DNA of 58,127 nt from an uncultured Rhodospirillales bacterium (GTDB taxonomy: Bacteria; Pseudomonadota; Alphaproteobacteria; Acetobacterales; Acetobacteraceae), in NCBI GenBank assembly GCA_903835235.1, contig CAILMF010000030.1, forward strand, positions 1 through 58,127, in the 5' to 3' direction. The notes beneath the pieces were generated by a model that worked only from the letters and a program-made list of their open reading frames with translations, had not been told where the DNA came from and did not search any database. The position numbers and the translations under genes were made by a program. Numbering within the stretch: position 1 is the first letter of the stretch; every line of letters begins with the position of its first letter. This document shows, piece by piece, positions 31,957-40,647 of the stretch.

Positions 31957-33183
31957 ATGTCCCGAACCAGGGCCGATTGGACACCGCAGGAACTGCGGAC
32001 GCTGCTGACGGTGGCCGCGGCGCACCTGGTCAGCCACCTGCATATCCTGGTGCTGCCGCCACTGTTCCCGCTGCTGCGGGCGCGCATGGATGTCAGCTTC
32101 GTCGAACTCGGCGTGGCGCTGACCGTTTTCAACGTGGTCTCGGCGCTGACCCAGGCGCCCATGGGCTTTTTGACGGACCGCCTGGGGCCGCGCCGTGTGC
32201 TGGCCGCCGGCCTGGCGCTGGGCGGTGCCAGCTATGTGGCGCTTGGCCTGGCCTGCACCTACCCGATGCTGCTGGTGACCGCTGCCGCGCTGGGGTTGGC
32301 GAACAGCGTCTACCACCCCTCCGACTACGCCATCCTCGGCGGCGCCATTGCCGAGGAGCGGGTGGGCCGGGCGTTTTCGATCCATACCTTCGCCGGCTAC
32401 CTCGGCGGGGCCATTGCGCCGCCGCTGATGCTGGGCGTGGCCGCGCTGGGCGGGCTGCCGGCGGCGCTGGTGGTGGCCGGCGGCGTTGGCCTGGTGACGG
32501 CGGTGCCGCTGCTGGCCTCCGCGCTGCGTGACACGGCGTTGCAGCCGCTGGCGCCGCGCCCGGCGGAGGCGGCGAAGCTGCCACTGCTGGCGGTGCTGAC
32601 CCCGGCCGTGCTGGGCATGACCTTCTTCTTCACCATGCTGAACCTGGCGACCTCTGGTGTGCAGAACTTTGCCGTGGCGGCGCTGAATGCTGGCTTCGGC
32701 ACCAGCCTGGGCGTGGCCAATACCGCGCTGACCGCCTGGCTGGCGCTGTCGGCGGCGGGGGTGCTGCTGGGCGGGCTGATCGCCGACCGCACCGACCGGC
32801 ATGGCCAGGTCGCGGCGCTGGGCTTCGGCGGCTGCGCCGCGCTGGTGCTGCTGGTGGGGCTGGTGCCGCTGCCGGCGGTGCTGCTGGTGGCGGTGCTGGG
32901 GCTGGCCGGGCTGCTTTCCGGCCTGATCATGCCCAGCCGGGACATGCTGGTGCGCCGCGCCTCGCCGCCCGGCGCGCTGGGGCGGACGTTTGGGATCGTC
33001 ACCACCGGGTTCAATATCGGCGGCGCGACCGGGCCGCTGATCTATGCGGCGCTGCTGGACGGCGGGCAGCCGCAGGTGGTGTTCCTGGTTTCCGTCGGCT
33101 TCATGGTGGTGACCATCCTCTACGCGCTGGCCACCGAGCATTGGCCGCGCCGGCGGCGCGCGGCGCTGGCGGCGGCGGAGTAG
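31957..33183 (+). CDS. MFS transporter, Fsr-like
   Basis: A 408-residue permease with 12 hydrophobic helices. SHLHILVLPPLFPLLRARMDVSFVELG near residue 27 and the A-type motif GFLTDRLGPRRVL after helix 2 are typical of MFS members related to fosmidomycin-resistance exporters. NSVYHPSDYAILGGAI near residue 115 is also typical of that group. It likely exports a small compound. It starts after a long repeat-rich intergenic region and has no obvious operon partner. Confidence 0.88.
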   Translation: MSRTRADWTPQELRTLLTVAAAHLVSHLHILVLPPLFPLLRARMDVSFVELGVALTVFNVVSALTQAPMGFLTDRLGPRRVLAAGLALGGASYVALGLACTYPMLLVTAAALGLANSVYHPSDYAILGGAIAEERVGRAFSIHTFAGYLGGAIAPPLMLGVAALGGLPAALVVAGGVGLVTAVPLLASALRDTALQPLAPRPAEAAKLPLLAVLTPAVLGMTFFFTMLNLATSGVQNFAVAALNAGFGTSLGVANTALTAWLALSAAGVLLGGLIADRTDRHGQVAALGFGGCAALVLLVGLVPLPAVLLVAVLGLAGLLSGLIMPSRDMLVRRASPPGALGRTFGIVTTGFNIGGATGPLIYAALLDGGQPQVVFLVSVGFMVVTILYALATEHWPRRRRAALAAAE

Positions 33184-33208
33184 CCACCGCTGCCGCTGTG
33201 CCGGCGGT

Positions 33209-34195
33209 TCAGGGCTGCACGCGAATGCCGGTGCGCTCGATGATCGTGCGCATCGTGGCGATCTGTTCCGCCAGGTAGGCGCGGCTTGCGGCCAGGCTGT
33301 TCGCGCCTTGCACCGGGTCGTGCCCGGCGAACAGCATGCGTTCCTTCACCTGCGGGTCGTGCAGCGTGGCCTGCAGCGCCAGGTTCAGCGCCTCGGCCGC
33401 CGGCTGGGGGATGCCGGCGGGGCCGACCAGCATGAAGAAGCCGGCATCCTCGAAGCCGGGCACGCCAACCTCCGCCAGGGTGGGGATATCTGGGAACAGC
33501 GGGAAGCGGCGGCTGCCGACCATGGCGATGCCGCGCACCTTGCCCTCGCGCAGCAGCGGCGTGGCGCTGGCCAGGGCGGCAATGCCGAACTGCGCCTCGC
33601 CGGTCATGATGGCCTGCACCATCTGCGCGCCGCTGCGATAGGGCACATGGACGAAATGGGTGCCGAGCGCCTGGGCCAGCATCTCCGCGCGGAAATGCAG
33701 CACGCCGCCGAAGCCGGAGGAGGCGTAGGCGATGGCGTCGCGCGGGGCTTCGCGCATGGCTGCCAGCACGCTGAGCGCGGTGGTGCCACCGAAGCCGGGA
33801 TGGGTGACAAGCACGCCGGGCGGGGTGCTGACCACCCCGAGGGCGATGAAGTCGGCCACCGGGTCGTAGCGGGTGCCACCGATGACCGCGAGCGGTGCGG
33901 CGACCGCGGCGCCGGTTTCGGTCACCATCAGGGTATGGCCATCGGCCGGCTGGCGCTTGAGCCATTCGCTGGCGATCTGGCCGGCGGCACCGGGGCGGTT
34001 TTCCACGACGATCCGGGCCTCGGGGCCGAGCGCGGTGGCCATGCGGTCGGCGATCAGCCGGGCCGCGACATCCGTGCTGCCGCCGGGACCATAGCCCGTG
34101 ACCAGGGTGATCGGGCGGTCTGGCTGCCAGCCCCGCTGGGCACGGGCGACGGCCGGGGCGGCAAGGGCGGCGGACAGCAGGGCGCGGCGACGCAT
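33209..34195 (-). CDS. Bug-family tripartite tricarboxylate transporter receptor
   Basis: A 328-residue periplasmic binding protein, signal peptide MRRRALLSAALAAPAVARAQ, start after GGGAGGA. Hallmarks: ITLVTGYGPGGSTDVAARL, IVVENRPGAAGQIASEWLKRQPADGH, and VHVPYRSGAQMVQAIMTG. This is the third orphan Bug gene in the window. It lies downstream of the DsbA/FrnE and GST genes on the same strand, but 65 bases separate it from the DsbA stop and it has its own ribosome site. Confidence 0.93.
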   Translation of the reverse strand: MRRRALLSAALAAPAVARAQRGWQPDRPITLVTGYGPGGSTDVAARLIADRMATALGPEARIVVENRPGAAGQIASEWLKRQPADGHTLMVTETGAAVAAPLAVIGGTRYDPVADFIALGVVSTPPGVLVTHPGFGGTTALSVLAAMREAPRDAIAYASSGFGGVLHFRAEMLAQALGTHFVHVPYRSGAQMVQAIMTGEAQFGIAALASATPLLREGKVRGIAMVGSRRFPLFPDIPTLAEVGVPGFEDAGFFMLVGPAGIPQPAAEALNLALQATLHDPQVKERMLFAGHDPVQGANSLAASRAYLAEQIATMRTIIERTGIRVQP

Positions 34196-34260
34196 GGCGT
34201 TTGGTCCTCCCGGGTGTTTTGCCGCAGCAAAGCACCCGGCGGGCCGGCGATGGAAGCGGG

Positions 34261-35034
34261 TTATGCCCGCGCCGGGATCACCCCGCGTTCCCGCAGGATG
34301 CGCAGGCCCTTCTGGAAGGCCTCGGCCATGTCCTCGGCCGGCATGGCGCCGCTGAACAGCACATGGCCGGCCAGGGCGAAGGTCGGCACGCCTGAAAGGC
34401 CACCGGCGCGGAACTGGGCGTCCTCGGCCACCACCTCGGCTTCCAGCGCGTCGCTGGCGAGGAACTCGGTCACTTCCTCGGCATCCATGCCGGCTTCGCC
34501 CGCCAAGCGGGCCAGTTCGGCGCGGTTGCCCACGTCCACGCCCTCTTGGAAGTAGCCGCGGAACAGGCGCTCCACGACCTCATGCTGAATGCCCAGCGCG
34601 CCAGCCAGGTGGACCACGCGGTGGGCGTCCACCGTGTTGGGGGTGCGCAGCATCAGGTCGTGGCGGAACTCCACGCCGGCGACGGCGCCGGCCTGGGCCA
34701 CCCGGGCATCGGCACTGGCGCTGCGCTCGGCGCTGCCGAACTTGGCGGCGCGGTAGCTGGCGCGCTCCACGCCTTCGCGCGGCATTTCCGGGTTCAGCTG
34801 GAACGGGCGCCAGTGGATGTCGAAGCTCTCGCCATCCTCCGCCAGGATGCCCAGCGCGCGGTCCAGGTTGCGCTTGCCCACCCAGCACCAGGGGCAGATC
34901 GCATCCGAGATCACGTCCACCCGCGTGATGGCGGCGGGCTCGCGGCCCAGCGGCATCGGGCTGGCGCTGGCGTTCTCGGGCACGGCACAGCCATCGGGGC
35001 CGCAGACCTCGCCCTGGTTCATTCCGTCGTCCAT
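34261..35034 (-). CDS. DsbA/FrnE-family thiol oxidoreductase
   Basis: A 257-residue thioredoxin-fold protein. The active site is CPWC (Cys47, Cys50), with cis-Pro motif SGVPTF near residue 215, and the helical insert RTPNTVDAHRVVHLAG is typical of FrnE/2-hydroxychromene-2-carboxylate isomerase relatives. No signal peptide is seen, so it is cytoplasmic, as FrnE is. An N-terminal extension carries another Cys pair (CGPDGC, Cys11 and Cys16). The start follows AAAGGAG. It is 23 bases downstream of a GST gene, in keeping with thiol redox metabolism. Confidence 0.88.
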   Translation of the reverse strand: MDDGMNQGEVCGPDGCAVPENASASPMPLGREPAAITRVDVISDAICPWCWVGKRNLDRALGILAEDGESFDIHWRPFQLNPEMPREGVERASYRAAKFGSAERSASADARVAQAGAVAGVEFRHDLMLRTPNTVDAHRVVHLAGALGIQHEVVERLFRGYFQEGVDVGNRAELARLAGEAGMDAEEVTEFLASDALEAEVVAEDAQFRAGGLSGVPTFALAGHVLFSGAMPAEDMAEAFQKGLRILRERGVIPARA

Positions 35035-35057
35035 GAGGCGTGCTCCTTTGTCTGCCG

Positions 35058-35753
35058 TTATACTTCGTAGCCGAGCGAGCGGCCTGCAAGCCCGTCGAAG
35101 GCCGCCAGCAGCCGGCCGCGCCAGGCGTGGACGGGGTCGTCGGCCTCCAGCAGCGGGAAGTCGCTGACGTTGCGCGCCCACATGAAGGCGCCGAAGACGA
35201 TGTAGTCGGCGTAGTTCGGCGCTTCGCCGCCCAGATAGGGCTGCTTGCCCAGGGTGAAGCGCAGCGGGCCGAGCGAGGCGCGGAAATCCTTCACGGTGGC
35301 CTCGCGGTTGGCGACGAAGGCTTCCAGGCTCATGCCGAAGCGCTTTTCGCGGCTTTCGCGGAAGTAGGGCTGGTCCTTCGGGTCCAGCACCTCCCAGATG
35401 TCCTTCACCACGCAGCGGGCCACGCCCAGGTGCACGGTGCTGTCGGCCCAGGCGCCAATGAAGCGGGCCATGGCCCGGCCGCCCGGCCCGCCGAACAGGC
35501 TGGGGCGGTCGGGGTAGGTGTCCTCCAGGTAGGTGGCGATCGCCCAGCTGTCGTGCACCACCGTGGCGCCATCCTCGATGACCGGGACCAGGCCCTGGCC
35601 GGTGGCGGCGATGGCGGGCTTGTCGGTGAAGCGCCAGGGCGTGGTTTCCACCGCCAGCCCCTTGTGCGCCAACGCCATGCGGATGCGCCAGCAGAACGGG
35701 CTGAAGCGGAGCTCCGGATTGGCGCCGGCGAGGTCGTAGAGCTTGATGGCCAT
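35058..35753 (-). CDS. Glutathione S-transferase, beta-etherase-like
   Basis: A 231-residue GST; start after GGAGGA. The N-terminal motif FSPFCWRIRMALAHKGLAVE and VPVIEDGATVVHDSWAIATYLED give the thioredoxin fold and glutathione site. The SPFCWR region resembles LigE-type beta-aryl etherases, which cleave lignin-type ethers with glutathione, but such resemblance alone does not fix the substrate. Co-directional with, and 23 bases upstream of, the DsbA/FrnE gene. Confidence 0.88.
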   Translation of the reverse strand: MAIKLYDLAGANPELRFSPFCWRIRMALAHKGLAVETTPWRFTDKPAIAATGQGLVPVIEDGATVVHDSWAIATYLEDTYPDRPSLFGGPGGRAMARFIGAWADSTVHLGVARCVVKDIWEVLDPKDQPYFRESREKRFGMSLEAFVANREATVKDFRASLGPLRFTLGKQPYLGGEAPNYADYIVFGAFMWARNVSDFPLLEADDPVHAWRGRLLAAFDGLAGRSLGYEV

Positions 35754-35839
35754 GGGGGGTCCTCCGGCGGGTTTGGCCGCAGTGTTGCCGTTGCCGCCCG
35801 GCTTGGCCAGAGTGCGCGCAACAGGCGGGAGGGATGGCC

Positions 35840-37705
35840 ATGGCGGGGATTGCGCGGTTTGAGATTCTGGGCCTCGCGCCCTTCGCGGCGGGGCGGGACT
35901 TCGGTGCCGGCGCCTACCAGCGGGTGACGGGCGTGGCGCATGGCGCGGTGGACCCGGCCGACCCGCGGAATGCCGGGATTGTTGACCTCGGCCTGGCGCC
36001 GCGCAACGCGACTGGCCTGGTGGACTACAGCACCGAAGTGGCGCTGCTTTGCCCGGCCGATCCGGCCCGCAGCAGCGGCCGCCTGGTGCATGACGTGACC
36101 AACAGGGGCCGCAAGCGGGTGATGGGCAACCTGTACGACGCGGTGGTGGACCCCGCGGCGGCCAATGCGCTGGAGGTGGCCGAGGCCGCCGGCAACGGCA
36201 TGGGGCTGCGCGCCGGCGCCAGCTATTCCTGGTGCGGCTGGGACCCCGAGGCGCCGCGCGCCAATGGCAACCTGCGGATGACGATACCCGTGATAGAGGG
36301 CGTTACCGGGCCGTGCCGGGACGAGTTCGTCTTCGGCACCCGCATCACCCCGGCCGACCGGCCGACCGCACCGCTTTCCTACCCCGCGGTGGTGGCGGCC
36401 GGCGGGCGGCTGACGGTGAAGCGCACGCGCGACGGCGCGGCGCGGGAGGTGGCCTTCGAATTCGTCGGCGACCGCGCGATCCGGCCGCTGCCGGAGGGCA
36501 CGGGGTTCGAGCGCGGCAGCATCTATGAGTTCTGGTACACCGCGACGGGCGCGCGTCCGCTCGGCATCGGCCTGCTGGCGACGCGCGACCTGGTGGAATT
36601 CCTGCGGCGTGACGCCGCCAGCCCGCTGGCGCCGCAACGGCCGCGCACCGTACTGGCGGTGGGTATCAGCCAGTCCGGGCGCTTTCTGCGGCACTTCGTG
36701 GGCCTGGGGCTCAACGCCGACAGCGCCGGGCGGCGGGTGTTCGACGGCGTGCTGACGCATGTGGCCGGGGCTGGGCGGGTGTTCATGAATGAGCGCTTCG
36801 CCCAGCCGGACCGCACGGCGTGCTGGCATGAGGATCTCGGCTTCCCCGAGGCTTGGTTCCCGATAGCGGCGGCGCCCAGCCGCGACCCGGCGACGGGCGA
36901 GGTGGCCGGGCTGCTGCCGGGGCTGCCGACCGACCCGCTGCTGATGGAGAGCAACACCTCCACCGAATACTGGCAGAAGGGCGCCAGCCTGGTGCACACG
37001 GTGGCGGATGGCAGCGCCGACCTGCCGGAACACCCGGGCGCGCGGCAATACCTGATCAGCGGCACCAAGCATGGCGCGGCGGCGGGGCTGACCACGGCGA
37101 AGGGCAACGCCACCAACCCGAACAACCCGCACAACCCCGGCCCGGCGCTGCGCGCGCTGCTGGAGGCGCTGGCGGCGTGGGTGGAGCATGGGGTGGAGCC
37201 GCCTGCGTCGCGGGTGCCGCGCCTGGCGGACGGCACGCTGGTGCCGGCGGCCGAGGTGATCGGGGCCTTCCCCCGCGTGCCCGGGGTGGCGCTGCCGCGC
37301 TTCGCGACCCAGGTGGCGCCGGTGGCGGATTGGCTGGCGGGCCGCCACGCCGATGCCGGCTGGCGCTGCCTGGTGCCGGCGGTGGATGCCGATGGCAATG
37401 AACGCGCCGGGGTGCGGCTGCCGGACATCGCCGCGCCGCTGGGCAGTTTTACGGGTTGGAACCTGTACGCGGCGGAGGGGCTGGGCGGTGAGTTGGCCGA
37501 CCGGGAAGGGACCTTCCTGGCCTTTCCGGCGCAGCGCGACCCGGCCGACCCGCGGGCGCCGCTGGCCGAGCGCTACCCGGATCGCGCCGCCTATGTGGCG
37601 GCAGTGCGGGCGGCGGCGGAAGCCCTGGTGCGCGACCGGCTACTGCTGGCCGAGGATGCGGCGTGGTTCGTGGCGCGGGCGGAGCGGGAGCCGGCGCTGG
37701 GGTAG
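35840..37705 (+). CDS. Alpha/beta-hydrolase domain protein (ABHYDROL_10 type)
   Basis: A 621-residue protein of the large alpha/beta-hydrolase-domain family of unknown substrate. The nucleophile elbow is GISQSGRF (Ser279). Other family marks are RLVHDVTNRGRK near residue 90, SYSWCGWDP near 132, NTSTEYWQKGASLVHT near 375, and FTGWNLYAAEGLGGELADREGTFLAF near 540. No signal peptide is visible. The ATG at 35840 is six bases after GGGAGG; the ATG at 35834 is too close to it. Divergent from the GST gene. Confidence 0.85.
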   Translation: MAGIARFEILGLAPFAAGRDFGAGAYQRVTGVAHGAVDPADPRNAGIVDLGLAPRNATGLVDYSTEVALLCPADPARSSGRLVHDVTNRGRKRVMGNLYDAVVDPAAANALEVAEAAGNGMGLRAGASYSWCGWDPEAPRANGNLRMTIPVIEGVTGPCRDEFVFGTRITPADRPTAPLSYPAVVAAGGRLTVKRTRDGAAREVAFEFVGDRAIRPLPEGTGFERGSIYEFWYTATGARPLGIGLLATRDLVEFLRRDAASPLAPQRPRTVLAVGISQSGRFLRHFVGLGLNADSAGRRVFDGVLTHVAGAGRVFMNERFAQPDRTACWHEDLGFPEAWFPIAAAPSRDPATGEVAGLLPGLPTDPLLMESNTSTEYWQKGASLVHTVADGSADLPEHPGARQYLISGTKHGAAAGLTTAKGNATNPNNPHNPGPALRALLEALAAWVEHGVEPPASRVPRLADGTLVPAAEVIGAFPRVPGVALPRFATQVAPVADWLAGRHADAGWRCLVPAVDADGNERAGVRLPDIAAPLGSFTGWNLYAAEGLGGELADREGTFLAFPAQRDPADPRAPLAERYPDRAAYVAAVRAAAEALVRDRLLLAEDAAWFVARAEREPALG

Positions 37706-37721
37706 CGGACCAGGGCCGGCG

Positions 37722-39023
37722 TCAGGCAGCCAGCGCCTCGGCCCCCGCCACCGGCAGGCCCACGGGGCCGGGCCGGCGGGCGGCGACCAGGGTGCGGGCT
37801 TCATCCAGCCGACCGCTGGCGAGGTAGCTGCGCAGCAGGGTGAACTCCAGCAGGTCCAGTTGGGCGCGGCTGCCGCCGAAGCGGGGGCGGTCCGCCATCA
37901 GCGGTGCCAGCGCGGCGATGGCGGCGGCGTGGTCGCCGCGTTCGAAGGCAGCGAAGCCCCGGGCGGCGACGGCCAGGCCGGGGCCGGCGGGGTAGCGGTT
38001 TTCCCGGGCGCGGGTTTCCAACTCGGCGGCGCGGGGTTCCGGCGTGCCCTGCACGGCGTCGGCCAGGGCCACGTGCCAGTCCACGTAGGCGAAGCCAGGC
38101 TGCGGGAAGGCGCGATGGCAGAACGCGTGCACCCGCTCCCAGCGCGCTGCGTCGCGCGGGTGGCCGGCCAGCTCGGCGCGCCAGAGGAAGGAGGCGGCGT
38201 CGAACACCTTGACCATGGCGGGGCCGCTGTAGTCCTCGGCGGCGAAGGCGTCCTCGAACAGCTGGAAGCCGCTGGCGATGTCGCCCTGTTGCAGCAGCAC
38301 CAGGGACAAGTGCCAGCTGAGATGGCCGCGCAGGCCGCCCGCGGGGGGATAGCCGGGCAGCCAGCCTTGCAGGAAGCCGACAGCCTGGTCGTGCTCGCCG
38401 TTCTCGTAGTGGAAATGCGCGATGCTGTGCGCCAGCGCGGCGTTGTTCGGGCGGGCGGTCAGCGCGGCCTGCAGGCGCGGCCAGGCCTCGGCCTGGAGGC
38501 CGACTTCCGACAGCGCCATGCCGTAATGGGTATTGAACCACCAGTCGTCGCCATAATGCGGCGCCAGGGCGGCCAGGTAGTCCAGCTGCTCCTGTTCGCG
38601 CGCGGCACGGCCGGAAATGGCGATCAGGCCGGTCTGGTTGGCGGCCGTGGTGGCCACCAGGGCATCGCGCGGCCATTGCGCGACATGGGCGCGCACCGCT
38701 TCCAGTGCCTCGGTCGGCTTGCCCTGGCCGAGCAGCATGAAGATGCCGACCTGGCTGCGGGCGCGGGCATCCAGCCCGGGCAGGGCAGCGGCTTCCGCCA
38801 GCGCGGCCGCGGCGGCGGGGTTGGCGCCGAGTTGCAGCGCGCGGGCGCGGGCGATGTGGGCCAGGCCGAAGCCGGGGTCGCCGGCCAGGGCACGCTCCAG
38901 CGCCGGCATGGCGCCGGGCCAGTTGGACAGCAGCAGGTCGCAGGCCTCGACATAGGCATCCCGCGCGGCGGCGGAGCTGGTGTCGAGTGGCAGGCCGTAG
39001 CGGTCCTGGGTGGTGGTGGCCAT
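37722..39023 (-). CDS. TPR protein of the TTC38 family
   Basis: A 433-residue helical-repeat protein. It begins with DRYGLPLDTSSAAARDAYVEACDLLLSNWPGA, the typical TTC38-like N-terminus, and continues with TPR-like pairs (GLAHIARARALQLG, NNAALAHSIAHFHYENGEHDQAVGFLQGWL, HLSWHLSLVLLQQGD). There are no catalytic motifs; the role is unknown. It is divergent from the alcohol dehydrogenase gene and convergent with the hydrolase gene, 16 bases away. Confidence 0.85.
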   Translation of the reverse strand: MATTTQDRYGLPLDTSSAAARDAYVEACDLLLSNWPGAMPALERALAGDPGFGLAHIARARALQLGANPAAAAALAEAAALPGLDARARSQVGIFMLLGQGKPTEALEAVRAHVAQWPRDALVATTAANQTGLIAISGRAAREQEQLDYLAALAPHYGDDWWFNTHYGMALSEVGLQAEAWPRLQAALTARPNNAALAHSIAHFHYENGEHDQAVGFLQGWLPGYPPAGGLRGHLSWHLSLVLLQQGDIASGFQLFEDAFAAEDYSGPAMVKVFDAASFLWRAELAGHPRDAARWERVHAFCHRAFPQPGFAYVDWHVALADAVQGTPEPRAAELETRARENRYPAGPGLAVAARGFAAFERGDHAAAIAALAPLMADRPRFGGSRAQLDLLEFTLLRSYLASGRLDEARTLVAARRPGPVGLPVAGAEALAA

Positions 39024-39164
39024 GGGCGCCTCGTTGTTCTGGCTTTTGGCCAGGGTGGAAGCGGCGGCGGCGCCTGTCCAATGAAAAGCCGGCAGGCTGG
39101 CGGGGCGGTTTCGCGCCGGGCTGCGGCGCGCTACACCAGCGATGAGATTCGGGAGGAACCACCA

Positions 39165-40337
39165 ATGATCGCCAGCTATGTCTCGCCGCGCGCCATCCGC
39201 ATCGGCGCCGGGGCCGTGCAGCAGGTGGCGGCCGTGCTGGCGCAGTTCGGGCTGAGCAAGCCGCTGGTGGTGACCGACCCCTGGATGGTCTCAAGCGGTA
39301 CGGTGGAGAAGGCACTGGCGCCGCTGCGTGCGGCTGGGCTGGTGCCGGCCGTGTTCAGTGAGACGGTGCCGGACCCGACGGATACCGTGATCGAGGCAGG
39401 CGTGAAGGTGCTGCTGGCGGGTGACTATGACTGCCTGGTCGGCTTCGGCGGCGGTTCGCCCATGGATACGGCCAAGGCCATGGCGATCCTCGCCGCCGCC
39501 CCGGCGGGGGCGAAGATGCGGCAGTTCAAGGTGCCCGCCGCTGCCGATCACGGGCTGGTGCCGGTGATCTGCATCCCCACCACCGCCGGCACGGGCAGCG
39601 AGGCGACGCGCTTCACGGTCATCACGGATACCGAGACCGACGAGAAGATGCTGATCGCCGGGCTGGGGGCGCTGCCGCTGGCGGCGCTGGTGGATTACGA
39701 GCTGACCTTCAGCCTGCCGCCGCGGATCACCGCGGATACCGGCATCGACAGCTTTACCCATGCGCTGGAGGCTTTTGTCAGCGCGCGGGCGAATGCCCAG
39801 AGCGACACCTGGGCGCTTTCCGCCATGCGGCTGATCGGGCCAAACCTGCGCACCGCCTACCACCAGCCGAACAACGCGGCGGCGCGGGAGGCGATGATGC
39901 TGGGTGCGACCCAGGCCGGGCTGGCTTTCAGCAACAGCAGCGTGGCCTTGGTACATGGCATGAGCCGGCCGATCGGCGCGCATTTCCATGTGGCGCACGG
40001 GCTGTCCAACGCCATGCTGCTGCCGGCCGTCACCGAATACGGGCTGGAAGCGGCGCTGGACCGCTATGCCGAGGCCGGCCGCGCCCTGGGCGTGGCGCAA
40101 CGGGCCGACAGCGATGCGGCGGCGGCCGAGAAGCTGCTCGCGGAACTGCGCGCCTGGAATGACGAGCTGAAGGTGCCGACGCCGCAGGGCTACGGCATCG
40201 ACCGCGCCAAGTGGGAAGGGCTGCTGCCGCTGATGGCGGAACAGGCCCTGGCCAGCGGCAGCCCGGGCAACAACCCGCGGGTGCCGGACGCTGGCGAGAT
40301 CGTGGCGCTGTACCGGCGGGTCTACGCCGGCAACTGA
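39165..40337 (+). CDS. Iron-containing alcohol dehydrogenase
   Basis: A 390-residue group III ADH; start after GGGAGG. NAD-binding motif GGGSPMDTAK near residue 94, and metal-binding Asp and His residues in DTGIDSFTHALEAF, GMSRPIGAHFHVAHGLSNAM (three His in the last). Such enzymes oxidise alcohols or reduce aldehydes in the cytoplasm. A much longer in-frame reading runs back to 37353, antisense to the TTC38 gene, but lacks a ribosome site and is an artefact of high GC. Confidence 0.93.
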   Translation: MIASYVSPRAIRIGAGAVQQVAAVLAQFGLSKPLVVTDPWMVSSGTVEKALAPLRAAGLVPAVFSETVPDPTDTVIEAGVKVLLAGDYDCLVGFGGGSPMDTAKAMAILAAAPAGAKMRQFKVPAAADHGLVPVICIPTTAGTGSEATRFTVITDTETDEKMLIAGLGALPLAALVDYELTFSLPPRITADTGIDSFTHALEAFVSARANAQSDTWALSAMRLIGPNLRTAYHQPNNAAAREAMMLGATQAGLAFSNSSVALVHGMSRPIGAHFHVAHGLSNAMLLPAVTEYGLEAALDRYAEAGRALGVAQRADSDAAAAEKLLAELRAWNDELKVPTPQGYGIDRAKWEGLLPLMAEQALASGSPGNNPRVPDAGEIVALYRRVYAGN

Positions 40338-40372
40338 TAGCCCCGGTCAGATGCCTCTGGCCGGAGCTATCA
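40335..40372 (+). terminator. Terminator-like hairpin after the alcohol dehydrogenase
   Basis: TGATAGC at the stop pairs with GCTATCA at 40366-40372, with further CCGG and CAG/CTG pairing inside. Followed by GCCTTTCC, a weak T tract. Confidence 0.6.
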
Positions 40373-40647
40373 GCCTTTCCCGGCGCCCAACTGCCGGGTA
40401 GTAGCCTCCGGTCTCCCGGACTTGCGCGGCGGCCGTCATTCGGCTTTTCGGCCGGGGCCGAAGCCTCGTGCCGTTGGCGTGGTGCTCGGGGGCTTCGGCC
40501 CCGGAAACAGGAACGCCAGGCCCTGCACGCTTCCGGCTGAAGCGGCGGGGACCTGGCGTCTTGTCTGCTGGGCGGCAGCGGATGCCGCCGCCCGGGTAGG
40601 CCCGGCAGCGCGGGGCCGAGGCGCCCGCGCTGCCGCTGTTCGCCGGT
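40338..40647. other. Intergenic region, 310 bp
   Basis: No credible gene. Contains the hairpin just described and a 14-bp perfect inverted repeat at 40452-40465/40491-40504, so the convergent genes on both sides are probably terminated here. Confidence 0.7.
40452..40504. terminator. 14-bp inverted repeat, possible bidirectional terminator
   Basis: CCGGGGCCGAAGCC at 40452-40465 and its complement at 40491-40504, a loop of 25 bases. Located downstream of both convergent genes. Confidence 0.5.

Noticed and set aside
37353-39164. A 600-codon N-terminal extension of the Fe-alcohol dehydrogenase
   Set aside because: It is antisense to the TTC38-like gene. The ADH start at 39165 has a good ribosome site and matches the family length.
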